Below are positions 52,565-61,299 of a stretch of 64,000 nucleotides of DNA, piece after piece. The translations under genes were made by a program, and so were the position numbers. Every line of letters begins with the position of its first letter. Within the stretch, counting starts at the first letter, position 1. The notes under the pieces are model-generated. The model did no database searches. It saw nothing but the letters and a program-made list of their open reading frames with translations, and was not told the DNA's origin. Source of the stretch: Psychroflexus tropicus DSM 15496 (lineage in GTDB: Bacteria; Bacteroidota; Bacteroidia; Flavobacteriales; Flavobacteriaceae); the NCBI RefSeq assembly GCF_000378765.1, contig NZ_KB905343.1, positions 541,218-605,217 of the forward strand, read 5' to 3'.

Positions 52565-53428
52565 TTAGCCTAAATAGGTCTTTAGTATTGTACTTCTGGA
52601 AGTATGTTTTAACCGTCTTACGCCTTTCTCTTTGATTTGACGAACGCGTTCCCTGGTTAGACCGAAGGTTTCTCCGATCTCCTCGAGGGTCATAGGTTGT
52701 TGATTTCCTAAACCAAAGTAAAGTCTAATGACATCAGCTTCTCTACTGGTTAAGGTTTCTAACGCTCTTTCAATTTCTGTCTGCAGGGATTCATGCAATA
52801 ACTCGTTCTCAGGACTAGGAGATTCTCCAAATTTTAAGACATCATAAAGGCTAGAATCTTCTCCCTCAATCAAAGGGGCATCCATGGATAGATGACGGCC
52901 TGCATTTTTTAAAGATTCTTTGACATCGTTGACGGTCATTTCTAATTCTTTGGCAATTTCATCCGGACTTGGTGGTCTCTGATGTCTTTGTTCCAGAATA
53001 GCGAAGGTCTTATTGATTTTGTTGATAGAACCGATTTTATTCAAGGGTAACCTTACTACTCTCGACTGTTCTGCTAGAGCAGATAAAATGGATTGTCTAA
53101 TCCACCATACAGCATAAGAAATGAATTTGAAACCTCTGGTCTCATCAAAACGTTTTGCAGCTTTTATAAGTCCTAAATTACCTTCATTAATCAAATCGGG
53201 TAGGGTAAGGCCTTGGTTTTGATATTGTTTAGATACCGAAACCACAAACCTCAAATTGGCTTTGGTTAGTTTCTCTAATGCTCTATCGTCTCCTGCTTTA
53301 ATTCTTTGTGCTAATTCGACTTCTTCTTCTGCAGTAATTAAGTCTACTTTTCCAATTTCCTGAAGATACTTGTCTAGCGATGCAGTTTCCCTGTTGGTAA
53401 CCTGCTTTGTGATTTTAAGTTGTCTCAT
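52565..53428 (-). CDS. rpoD: Primary RNA polymerase sigma factor RpoD/SigA
   Basis: A 287-residue housekeeping sigma factor. Region 1.2 ([20 protein letters not shown]), 2.1-2.4 ([63 protein letters not shown], in pieces), region 3 and the 4.2 HTH ([30 protein letters not shown]) are complete. Region 1.1 is missing, as is normal for Bacteroidota, whose RpoD reads TTG-N19-TAnnTTTG promoters. Several such boxes are seen in this window. Monocistronic. Confidence 0.97.
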   Translation of the reverse strand: MRQLKITKQVTNRETASLDKYLQEIGKVDLITAEEEVELAQRIKAGDDRALEKLTKANLRFVVSVSKQYQNQGLTLPDLINEGNLGLIKAAKRFDETRGFKFISYAVWWIRQSILSALAEQSRVVRLPLNKIGSINKINKTFAILEQRHQRPPSPDEIAKELEMTVNDVKESLKNAGRHLSMDAPLIEGEDSSLYDVLKFGESPSPENELLHESLQTEIERALETLTSREADVIRLYFGLGNQQPMTLEEIGETFGLTRERVRQIKEKGVRRLKHTSRSTILKTYLG

Positions 53429-53532
53429 TTAGATATGTGGTGGATTATCTGTTTATCTACATATCATTTTACGATCGAAAGTTCAGAAATGTTACAAGAC
53501 GAGGTGTAAATTATTTAGTGATAGATGGTCTA

Positions 53533-53575
53533 AGCATAAAAAAACGCCTGCTTATTCTTGATAAGCAGGCGTTTA
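53533..53575 (-). terminator. Intrinsic terminator of the proline operon
   Basis: A perfect 13-bp stem (53543-53555 with 53561-53573, loop TCTTG) followed on the minus strand by T6. It lies 24 nt after the proA stop. Confidence 0.92.
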
Positions 53576-53596
53576 GTCAATTAAAAAATTTATAAA

Positions 53597-54793
53597 TTAT
53601 TGCCTGATGTGGCCATCGCCCCAAACATAATATTTATTGGTAACCAATTGCTTTAGTCCTAGTGGACCTCTATGGTGAAGCTTATCTGTAGAGATAGCAA
53701 GCTCGGCACCCACACCCATCTGTCCACCATCGGTGAAACGAGATGAGGCATTTTGATAGACAGCAGCACTGTCTATTTGTTGCATAAAGTCTAAAGCCTT
53801 ATTATCATCTTTAGTGATAATAACAGAGGAGTGACCACCAGAATAGGTATTTATCTTTTCCACGGCTTCATCGAAAGAATCTACTGATGAGATGACAATT
53901 TTAAGAGCTAAAAACTCTTCATACCAAGTATCCTCCGTAGGTAATGTGGGAAGATCTAAAACATTTTCAACCTTTCCATCGACTAAAATTTCAACTTCAT
54001 ATTCTTTTAGGGTGTCAGCAAGATCCTTAACTTTAGAATCGAAGTCAGCAATATTAGAGTCGATTAAGACTTTATCTAAAGCATTACATCCAGAAATCTT
54101 ATCAGTTTTAGCATTGATGATAACCTTTTTGGCTACATCCCAATCTGCGTCTGGTGCAACGTAGAGAAAATTATTTCCTCTTCCACTTACTAAAACTGCA
54201 CCTTTTGCTGTTCGCTTTACAAAATCAATCAGCTTGTCACCACCTCTTGGAACGACCAGATCTATTTTTTCTGGAGGGTTGCTTAAAAACTCTTGAGTTT
54301 GTTCCCGGTTGAGATGCAATAAATTGATCCAGTCTTTGGATAACCCATTTTCTTCCAAAGCCTGATGCCAGCATTCTTCTAGAATAACATTACTGTGATT
54401 AGCTTCTTTACCACCCTTTAAAAAGATTTTATTGTTGGCTTTAAAGGCTAAAACCGCAGCTTCTATTGTCACATCTGGCCTAGATTCGTAAATGATAAGT
54501 ATCGTTCCAAATGGATCGGTTTTATTTACAATCTTAAGACCAGTATCCAGCGTTCGTTCTGAAATAGTATTACCTACTGGGTCTTCTTGTTCTTTTACCT
54601 CTTTGATGGCTTGAATCATTCCATCAACCTTTTTTTGGTCGACAACCAGTCGATCATACAAAGCCTGATCATTTCTATTGAATGATTCTAGATCCTTTTT
54701 GTTTTCTTCAATGATTTCATTTCTTCTCTTATCGATGATATTCATCATAGATTGAAGAACATTATTTTTTTTATCTGTATTAAGTAATTTCAT
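53597..54793 (-). CDS. proA: Gamma-glutamyl phosphate reductase
   Basis: A 398-residue member of the aldehyde dehydrogenase superfamily; NADPH-dependent reduction of glutamyl-5-phosphate to the semialdehyde, second step of proline synthesis. IIYESRPDVTIEAAVLAFKANN, LKGGKEANHSN, DLVVPRGGDKLIDFVK, active Cys in KISGCNALDKVLID, and QNASSRFTDGGQMGVGAELAISTDKLHHRGP are typical. It is the last gene of the proC-proB-proA operon, 11 bp after proB, and has a strong terminator. Confidence 0.96.
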   Translation of the reverse strand: MKLLNTDKKNNVLQSMMNIIDKRRNEIIEENKKDLESFNRNDQALYDRLVVDQKKVDGMIQAIKEVKEQEDPVGNTISERTLDTGLKIVNKTDPFGTILIIYESRPDVTIEAAVLAFKANNKIFLKGGKEANHSNVILEECWHQALEENGLSKDWINLLHLNREQTQEFLSNPPEKIDLVVPRGGDKLIDFVKRTAKGAVLVSGRGNNFLYVAPDADWDVAKKVIINAKTDKISGCNALDKVLIDSNIADFDSKVKDLADTLKEYEVEILVDGKVENVLDLPTLPTEDTWYEEFLALKIVISSVDSFDEAVEKINTYSGGHSSVIITKDDNKALDFMQQIDSAAVYQNASSRFTDGGQMGVGAELAISTDKLHHRGPLGLKQLVTNKYYVWGDGHIRQ

Positions 54794-54804
54794 GAATTAA
54801 AATT

Positions 54805-55599
54805 TTAAACTGTAAATTTTGTTCCTACTTCTTTTCCTTCTAAAATATCGAGAATGATATTTTCTTCTTTACCATTAGCAATATATGTGGGTATATTTTT
54901 GCTAGCGGTCATTTTAGCAATCTTTAGCTTGGATTCCATACCTCCACGGCCTTCACCTTCGCCTTTCTCATTTTCTTGCACGTATTTTTCAACATTGTCA
55001 TGTACTCTTACGTGTCTAAGCAATTCTGATCCTTCATGGTCTGGGTGGCCAGTATAAAGTCCTTCAATATCTGTAAGCATGATTAGCATATCGGCACCTA
55101 CGAGTTCAGATACCAGACTTGCTAACTCATCATTATCAGAGAACATAGACATGGATAGAGAAACAGCATCATCTTCATTGGCGATAGGTATAATACCCTC
55201 TGTCAATAGACCTTCATAGCAATTGATCATATTTTCTCTGTATTTCCCAGGAGCAAAGTCTCTTTTTGTAGCCAAAACCTGTCCACATCGCATGCCAAAA
55301 TCATGAAACATGGTATAATAATGCCTCATCATTCTAGGTTGTCCTACAGAAGAATAAACCTGACGTCGGGTCGACGCATCTTCAGAAGTACAACTTCCTA
55401 AGACTTCTTTACCAGCGATCGCAGAACCTGATGATACTAATATGGTAATGATATCTCTTTCATAGAGATAAGCAATTTGTCTCACAAGGTTTTTTAGTAT
55501 GGGTCCAACAATTCTATTATTGGTGTTGGTCATTACATTGGTTCCTACTTTTACAACTATACGTTTAGCGTGCATATCTTCTGAATTTAAATTATTCAT
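54805..55599 (-). CDS. proB: Glutamate 5-kinase
   Basis: A 264-residue amino acid kinase that phosphorylates glutamate, the first step of proline synthesis. RIVVKVGTNVMT, ILVSSGSAIAGKEVLG, IPIANEDDAVS, SDNDELASLVSELVGADMLIMLTDIEGLY and GRGGMESKLKIAKMTAS are diagnostic. The C-terminal PUA domain of many homologues is absent, so this is the short form. The start overlaps the proC stop by 8 bp. Confidence 0.94.
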   Translation of the reverse strand: MNNLNSEDMHAKRIVVKVGTNVMTNTNNRIVGPILKNLVRQIAYLYERDIITILVSSGSAIAGKEVLGSCTSEDASTRRQVYSSVGQPRMMRHYYTMFHDFGMRCGQVLATKRDFAPGKYRENMINCYEGLLTEGIIPIANEDDAVSLSMSMFSDNDELASLVSELVGADMLIMLTDIEGLYTGHPDHEGSELLRHVRVHDNVEKYVQENEKGEGEGRGGMESKLKIAKMTASKNIPTYIANGKEENIILDILEGKEVGTKFTV

Positions 55600-56395
55600 C
55601 CCCTAATTCTACTGCTCGGTTAAATGCTGCATAAGCAGCATCTTGGATAAGCTGTTTTACATTGTTATCATCCATTGAGTCTAAGGCTGCTCTTGTTGTT
55701 CCTCCTTTAGAGGCCACCCTGTCCATCCATTTTTCTGGAGTTAAGTCAGATTCATTAAACAAAGATACCGCTCCTTCAAAGGTATTGCTCACAAGCACTT
55801 TGGAGTCGTTATCTGAGAATCCCATCTTCTTGGCTGCTTCAAGCATAGAAGCCATAAAATAAAATATGTAAGCTGGCCCACTTCCGGAAATACCTGTAGA
55901 TTTATTGATGAAATCTTCATCTTTCACCCTAATGGATTGCCCGGTTGTATCTAGGAGATTACGGATCATTAAAAGCTCTACTCTGGACACCTCTTTAGAT
56001 TCAGTGTAAGAAGTTACACCTTTACCGACTTTAGCGGGTAAATTAGGCATAGTTCTCACTACTTTTTTAATGTCCAAACCCTGCTGTATATTTTCAATAG
56101 TAACCCCAGCCATCAAAGACACTATTATTTGCTGATCATTAAGCATAGGCTTCATTCTAGCAAACAAGTCATCACTGTGATAAGGTTTTACTGCTATAAA
56201 GATAACATCAGCGTCTGCTACGCAATCTTCCAGATTATAGAAGGTATCATAATATGATACTTCATCAAGCTTTTTCAATAAGTCTGAGGATACATCATGT
56301 ATCATTAAGTTTTTTCGGTTAAGTAAAGGGGATTTTGCCATTCCTTCAGAGTAGGTTAACCCCATGTTACCTGCTCCAATCACTAATACTTTCAT
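55592..56395 (-). CDS. proC: Pyrroline-5-carboxylate reductase
   Basis: A 267-residue enzyme for the last step of proline synthesis. The Rossmann motif VIGAGNMGLTYSEG lies at the N-terminus, AVKPYHSDDLF and VSLMAGVTIENIQ in the first domain, VRTMPNLPAKVGKGVTSY and the catalytic SGISGSGPAYIFYFMASM (in pieces) plus VASKGGTTRAALDSM in the dimer domain. It is first in the proline operon, so all three biosynthetic steps are encoded together. Confidence 0.95.
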   Translation of the reverse strand: MKVLVIGAGNMGLTYSEGMAKSPLLNRKNLMIHDVSSDLLKKLDEVSYYDTFYNLEDCVADADVIFIAVKPYHSDDLFARMKPMLNDQQIIVSLMAGVTIENIQQGLDIKKVVRTMPNLPAKVGKGVTSYTESKEVSRVELLMIRNLLDTTGQSIRVKDEDFINKSTGISGSGPAYIFYFMASMLEAAKKMGFSDNDSKVLVSNTFEGAVSLFNESDLTPEKWMDRVASKGGTTRAALDSMDDNNVKQLIQDAAYAAFNRAVELGDE

Positions 56396-56541
56396 TTTAT
56401 TTTTTTAAAGATTAATAAAAATGATTTTTAACATCTGTGCAATCTTCATGCACATTTGCCAATTTAATATTTTTATTATTTGATTTGAGTTATTAAGGCT
56501 TATTTTAGATAAATACTAACCTTACAGAGCTATTTTACTTA

Positions 56542-56569
56542 ATATTTTCATAATCCTTTATGAAAATAT
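56542..56569. repeat. Perfect 11-bp inverted repeat upstream of the proline operon
   Basis: ATATTTTCATA (56542-56552) and its exact inverse (56559-56569) flank six bases, in the 251-bp gap between the pnp terminator and proC. It could be an operator for the proline operon or a remnant hairpin; the rest of the gap shows nothing recognisable. Confidence 0.4.
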
Positions 56570-56591
56570 GTCATGTTGTAAAACTGTCAGT

Positions 56592-56628
56592 ACAAAAAAA
56601 ACGGTTTAGAATTTCTAAACCGTTTTTA
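56592..56628 (-). terminator. Intrinsic terminator of pnp
   Basis: AAAACGGTTTAGAA pairs with TTCTAAACCGTTTT (stem core 56601-56610 with 56614-56623) and is followed on the minus strand by a T run. It lies about 20 nt after the pnp stop. Confidence 0.88.
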
Positions 56629-56646
56629 ATAGATTTAATAAAAAGA

Positions 56647-58800
56647 CTATGATTTATTTTCATCATCTTTTCTAGGTCCTTTTTCAGGTTTTGGAAGCAA
56701 TGCTTTTCTAGAAACCTTAGGTTTTTTGGTTCTAGGATCTACTCCAAAATATTTTACATCCAACACGTCTCCTAGTTTAACTACATCAGCAACGTTTTCG
56801 GTACGTTCCCATGCTAGTTCGGAGATGTGAAGTAATACCTCATTTCCTGGTGCTTCGTTATATTCTACAACAGCTCCAAAATCAAGCACTTTTACAACGG
56901 TGACCTCGTAAACGCTTCCTTTTTCAGGCTTGAAGGTCACAGAGTCGATTTTAGCAAGAACTTTATCAATTCCATCTTGATCTGTACCAAGTATTTCTAC
57001 TATGCCTTCTTCAGTATCCGGATCTTCGTTGATGACGATTTCTGTTCCTGTAGATTTTTGTAATTCTTGAATTACTTTTCCACCAGGTCCAATAAGGGCT
57101 CCAATGAAATCATTTGGAATTCTACGCGTGATGATTTTAGGCGCATGAGCTTTAACAGTTTCATTTGGAGCAGGAATGGTTTCTGTCAATTTATTCAAAA
57201 TATGAAGTCTTCCATCTCTAGCTTGTTTAAGAGCTTTAACCAAAATTTCATAAGGTAAGCCTTTCACTTTAATATCCATCTGGCAGGCTGTGATCCCATC
57301 AGCGGTACCTGTAACTTTAAAGTCCATGTCTCCTAAATGATCTTCATCTCCTAAGATATCAGACAATACAGCGTGACGCTCTCCGTCAGTAATTAATCCC
57401 ATGGCAATACCTGAGACAGGCTTTGTCATCTTAACACCAGCATCCATCATGGCCATGGTTCCTGCACACACTGTAGCCATAGAAGAAGAACCATTTGATT
57501 CTAAAACTTCAGAAACTACACGTACTGTATAGGGATTGCTTTCTGGAATCATGCCTTTAAGCGCACGCTGAGCTAAATTACCGTGACCAATCTCTCTTCG
57601 TGAAGTTCCTCTAATTGGATAAGCCTCCCCTGTACAGAAAGGAGGGAAGTTATAGTGAAGGTAGAAGGTTTCTTCTCCCTGGTGAGTAGGCATGTCAATG
57701 GTATTAGCTTCTCTGGATGTTCCAAGAGTTACAGTCGCTAAAGCTTGTGTTTCTCCTCTGGTAAATATAGCAGACCCGTGAACAGAAGGTAAGTAGTCTA
57801 CTTCACACCAAATTGGTCTAATTTCGTCGGTTTTTCTTCCATCAAGTCGAATTCCTTCCGATAGTGTTAATTCTCTTACTGCATCCTTTTCTACTTTATT
57901 AAAATAAGTTTTGATGAGCTTTTCATTTTCCTCTAGTTCTTCCTCAGAAAATAAGGCCATGACTTCGTCTTTCACTGCAGAAAATGCTTCACCACGCTCT
58001 CTTTTGCTATGACCACCTTTGGCGATTTCATAGATTTTATCATAAGCTGCCTCACGAACCTTATTTTCTATCTCTTCGTTTTGTTCAGCAGAAGGATATT
58101 CTCGCACTGGTTTTTTGCCGAAGGCTTCAGCAAGTTTTATTTGAGCTTCAATTTGTTTTTTGATGTGTTCATGAGCGAATTTGATGGCTTCAGCCATTTC
58201 TTCTTCAGAAATCTCATTCATTTCACCTTCTACCATCATCACAGAGTCTGAAGAGGCACCAATAATCATGTCGATGTCTGAGTCTTTAAGTTGACTGCGA
58301 CTAGGGTTGATGACAAACTCTCCGTTAACTCTACCAACTCTGGCCTCAGAGATAGCAGTTTCAAAAGGAATATCTGATAATTGAATCGCTGTAGAAGCAG
58401 CAAGACCTGCCAAAGCATCTGGCATCACTTCGTCGTCGTGAGACATCAGCTGAATCATAACCTGTGTTTCGGTCTTGTAATCTGAAGGAAAAAGAGGACG
58501 TAATACTCTGTCTACTATTCTCATGGTAAGCACTTCACCATCGCTTGGACGTGCCTCTCTTTTGAAAAAGCCACCGGGATATCTACCTGCAGCTGCAAAT
58601 TTTTCTCTGTAGTCTACCGTTAATGGAAAAAAATCCATTGTGCTCTCCTTGTAAGAAGAAACTACTGTACAAAGCAACATGGCGTTGCCCATTTGAACAA
58701 CAACAGAGCCGTGTGCCTGCTTTGCTAATTTACCGGTCTCTAGTTTGATTTCTCTACCGTCACCGAGATCGATAACTTCGCTAAATGTTTTTGGAATCAT
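56647..58800 (-). CDS. pnp: Polyribonucleotide nucleotidyltransferase (PNPase)
   Basis: A 717-residue phosphorolytic 3'-5' exoribonuclease. Two RNase PH domains (about 10-230 and 310-545; [39 protein letters not shown] and [23 protein letters not shown] in pieces), a KH domain near 560-620 ([25 protein letters not shown]) and a C-terminal S1 domain ([42 protein letters not shown]) are complete. rpsO lies just upstream, the widely conserved order. A terminator between them points to separate transcripts. Confidence 0.97.
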   Translation of the reverse strand: MIPKTFSEVIDLGDGREIKLETGKLAKQAHGSVVVQMGNAMLLCTVVSSYKESTMDFFPLTVDYREKFAAAGRYPGGFFKREARPSDGEVLTMRIVDRVLRPLFPSDYKTETQVMIQLMSHDDEVMPDALAGLAASTAIQLSDIPFETAISEARVGRVNGEFVINPSRSQLKDSDIDMIIGASSDSVMMVEGEMNEISEEEMAEAIKFAHEHIKKQIEAQIKLAEAFGKKPVREYPSAEQNEEIENKVREAAYDKIYEIAKGGHSKRERGEAFSAVKDEVMALFSEEELEENEKLIKTYFNKVEKDAVRELTLSEGIRLDGRKTDEIRPIWCEVDYLPSVHGSAIFTRGETQALATVTLGTSREANTIDMPTHQGEETFYLHYNFPPFCTGEAYPIRGTSRREIGHGNLAQRALKGMIPESNPYTVRVVSEVLESNGSSSMATVCAGTMAMMDAGVKMTKPVSGIAMGLITDGERHAVLSDILGDEDHLGDMDFKVTGTADGITACQMDIKVKGLPYEILVKALKQARDGRLHILNKLTETIPAPNETVKAHAPKIITRRIPNDFIGALIGPGGKVIQELQKSTGTEIVINEDPDTEEGIVEILGTDQDGIDKVLAKIDSVTFKPEKGSVYEVTVVKVLDFGAVVEYNEAPGNEVLLHISELAWERTENVADVVKLGDVLDVKYFGVDPRTKKPKVSRKALLPKPEKGPRKDDENKS

Positions 58801-58894
58801 AATAATGATGTTAAGGTTATACGTTTTTCTTAAGTGTTGTTGTGTTGTTGTTTAGAAAAAATGTAAAACCAATGGAAGTCGTTCCAAGGAACGC

Positions 58895-58929
58895 TTTTAA
58901 ATTAAAAAAGGGGCAAAGTGCCCCTTTAA
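58895..58929 (-). terminator. Intrinsic terminator of rpsO
   Basis: AAAGGGGCA (58907-58915) pairs with TGCCCCTTT (58919-58927) around a 3-nt loop, followed on the minus strand by TTTAATTTAAAA. It begins 4 nt after the rpsO stop codon. Confidence 0.85.
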
Positions 58930-58932
58930 TTT

Positions 58933-59202
58933 TTATTTTCTTAATCCTAATTCTTTAACGATGGCTCTGTATCTCATGATGTCTTTTTTCATGAGGTAGT
59001 CGAGAAGATTTCTTCTTTTACCAACTAGTTTAACCAAAGATCTTTCAGAATTAAAATCTTTTCTGTTTGTTTTTAAGTGTTGAGAAATGTGCTCAATTCT
59101 CTGAGTCATCAAAGCGATCTGGCCTTCTGCAGAACCAGAATCTTTCTCGTTCTTACCGTGTTTAGCAAATAATTTGCCTTTTTCTTCTAATGTTAAGTAC
59201 AT
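58933..59202 (-). CDS. rpsO: 30S ribosomal protein S15
   Basis: An 89-residue ribosomal protein of standard length that binds the central domain of 16S rRNA early in 30S assembly. KHGKNEKDSGSAEGQIALMTQRIEHISQHLKTN and SERSLVKLVGKRRNLLDYLMKKD (in pieces) are highly conserved. It sits directly upstream of pnp. A full TTG-N19-TACTTTTG promoter precedes it and a terminator follows. Confidence 0.98.
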   Translation of the reverse strand: MYLTLEEKGKLFAKHGKNEKDSGSAEGQIALMTQRIEHISQHLKTNRKDFNSERSLVKLVGKRRNLLDYLMKKDIMRYRAIVKELGLRK

Positions 59203-59256
59203 GCCAATATTATTTCAATAATTTTTATGCTAGAATAGATTTTCTATTCAATCCTG

Positions 59257-59286
59257 CAAAAGTAATCTTTTAAATGGAGATAGCAA
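59257..59286 (-). promoter_or_regulatory. Housekeeping promoter of rpsO (TTG-N19-TACTTTTG)
   Basis: On the minus strand TTG (59286-59284), exactly 19 bp, then TACTTTTG (59264-59257): a full match to the Bacteroidota RpoD consensus, giving a leader of roughly 50 nt before the rpsO ATG. Confidence 0.7.
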
Positions 59287-59301
59287 CCTCTTCTAAAAAA
59301 A

Positions 59302-60162
59302 TTATGCTCTTACTGGCTGATTTAGAATAAGGTCTATGTAAAGATTGATTTTATGTTTTAATTCTTTACGGTGGGAAATAAAGTCTAAGAAACCATGCTC
59401 TTTAAGAAATTCAGACGATTGAAAACCTTCTGGAAGGTCTTTTCCAGTAGTGTCTTTAACAACTCTTGGTCCTGCAAATCCAATTAATGCTCCTGGCTCT
59501 GATATATTAATATCTCCTAGCATAGCAAAAGATGCAGTAGTACCACCTGTTGTAGGGTCTGTACACAAGGAGATATAAGGTAATTTTGCTTTTGCTAACT
59601 GGGTAAGTTTAATTGAGGTTTTGGCCAATTGCATCAAAGATAAGGCCGCTTCCATCATTCTGGCACCTCCAGACTTGGATATGATGATCAAAGGACATTT
59701 ATGAGCAATAGCATGATCTATAGCTCTAGCAATTTTTTCACCTACCACAGAACCCATAGAACCTCCTATAAATTTAAAATCCATGGCAGCGATAACTACA
59801 TTTTTCCCTTTAGATTTTCCCACTGCCGTTCTTATGGCATCGTTGAGTTGTGTTTTTTGCTGTACTTCTTTGAGTCTATCTTTATATTTTTTGGTATCCT
59901 CAAATTTTAAAGGATCTTTCGATTTGAGTTTACTGTCCAATTCTTCAAAGTCACCATTATCGAATAAGATGTCAAAATATTCTGTACTCCCTATTCTAAC
60001 ATGGTAATCATCTTCGGGACTGACGTAATAATTTTTAGCCAGTTGCTCTGCATCTATAATTTTACCGGTAGGTGATTTGTACCATAATCCTTTAGGTACA
60101 TCTTTTTTTTCTTCGGTTGGGGTTTGAATCCCTTTTTTCTTTCTCTTAAACCAAGCTGCCAT
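59302..60162 (-). CDS. accD: Acetyl-CoA carboxylase carboxyltransferase subunit beta (zinc-finger residues lost)
   Basis: A 286-residue crotonase-fold subunit that with AccA makes malonyl-CoA. [24 protein letters not shown] in pieces, [23 protein letters not shown] and [23 protein letters not shown] are intact. In most bacteria the N-terminus carries a CPxC...CPxC zinc finger; here those four positions read Ser30, Gly33, Ser48 and Asp51 ([17 protein letters not shown]), so zinc cannot bind in the usual way. It follows fbaA by 18 bp and probably shares its transcript. Confidence 0.95.
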   Translation of the reverse strand: MAAWFKRKKKGIQTPTEEKKDVPKGLWYKSPTGKIIDAEQLAKNYYVSPEDDYHVRIGSTEYFDILFDNGDFEELDSKLKSKDPLKFEDTKKYKDRLKEVQQKTQLNDAIRTAVGKSKGKNVVIAAMDFKFIGGSMGSVVGEKIARAIDHAIAHKCPLIIISKSGGARMMEAALSLMQLAKTSIKLTQLAKAKLPYISLCTDPTTGGTTASFAMLGDINISEPGALIGFAGPRVVKDTTGKDLPEGFQSSEFLKEHGFLDFISHRKELKHKINLYIDLILNQPVRA

Positions 60163-60180
60163 ATACGCTGTATTGCTTAA

Positions 60181-61248
60181 TTATAATGTATTAATATTAT
60201 TTAGATCCTTAAAGGCCTGCTCGAGTCTAACCATAAAAGTCGCTTCTCCTTCTCTTAGCCATTTTCTAGGATCGTAGTATTTTTTATTAGGAACATCATC
60301 TCCTTCAGGATTACCTATTTGTGTAGAGACATAATCCGCTTTATCTTTTAAATAGTCTCTAATACCCTCTGTAAAGGCATATTGTAAGTCGGTATCAATA
60401 TTCATTTTGATAACTCCATATCCAATAGCTTCTTGAATTTCCTCAACTGTAGAACCGCTACCGCCATGGAAAACAAAATCGATATGATTATGCTCTACTT
60501 TGTAGTGTTTGGTTACATACTCCTGAGAATTTTTAAGAATTTTTGGAGTTAATTTCACGTTTCCTGGTTTGTAGACCCCATGAACATTTCCAAAAGCAGC
60601 CGCTATAGTGAATTGGTCTGACACTTTGCTCAATTCTTCATAAGCATAGGCGACTTCCTCTGGTTGCGTATATAATTTTGATGAATCAATATCTGTATTA
60701 TCTACCCCATCTTCTTCACCTCCGGTAACTCCAAGCTCAATTTCTAAAGTCATCCCCATTTTCTTCATTCGCTCCAGGTAGGATTTACATATTTCTATAT
60801 TCTCTTCTAAAGGCTCTTCAGATAGATCGATCATGTGCGAACTATATAGCGGTTTACCATGAACTTCAAAGAATTTTTCTCCTTCGTCAAGTAAGCCATC
60901 GATCCAAGGCAACAATTTCTTAGCACAGTGGTCGGTGTGAAGAATCACAGTTGCGCCATAAGCTTCTGCTAAATCATGAACGTGTTTAGCTCCGGTAGCA
61001 GCTCCTTTGATGGCTGCCTGTTGGTTTTCATTGGACAAGCCTTTTCCAGCATTGAATTGGGCTCCACCATTCGAAAATTGAATGATTACTGGGGAATTAA
61101 GTTTCGCTGCGGTCTCTAGGACAGCATTTATAGTATTGGAGCCGACAACATTCACAGCTGGAAGTGCATATTTGTTCTGCTTAGCATGATCAAATATAGC
61201 CTGCACTTCCTTTCCGGTTGCAACTCCTGGTTTTATATTATGGCTCAT
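60181..61248 (-). CDS. fbaA: Class II fructose-bisphosphate aldolase
   Basis: A 355-residue zinc-dependent aldolase that cleaves fructose-1,6-bisphosphate in glycolysis and runs in reverse in gluconeogenesis. ILHTDHCAKKLLPW carries the Asp/His active site, ELGVTGGEEDGVDN, AAFGNVHGVYKPGNV and VFHGGSGSTVEEI provide metal and phosphate ligands, GVIKMNIDTDLQYAF follows. Length fits the FbaA (class IIA) subgroup. Upstream of accD in a likely two-gene operon. Confidence 0.97.
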   Translation of the reverse strand: MSHNIKPGVATGKEVQAIFDHAKQNKYALPAVNVVGSNTINAVLETAAKLNSPVIIQFSNGGAQFNAGKGLSNENQQAAIKGAATGAKHVHDLAEAYGATVILHTDHCAKKLLPWIDGLLDEGEKFFEVHGKPLYSSHMIDLSEEPLEENIEICKSYLERMKKMGMTLEIELGVTGGEEDGVDNTDIDSSKLYTQPEEVAYAYEELSKVSDQFTIAAAFGNVHGVYKPGNVKLTPKILKNSQEYVTKHYKVEHNHIDFVFHGGSGSTVEEIQEAIGYGVIKMNIDTDLQYAFTEGIRDYLKDKADYVSTQIGNPEGDDVPNKKYYDPRKWLREGEATFMVRLEQAFKDLNNINTL

Positions 61249-61299
61249 AGTGACTTTTTTTAATTAAAATGAATCGTAAAATTAAGAAATATAAATCTA

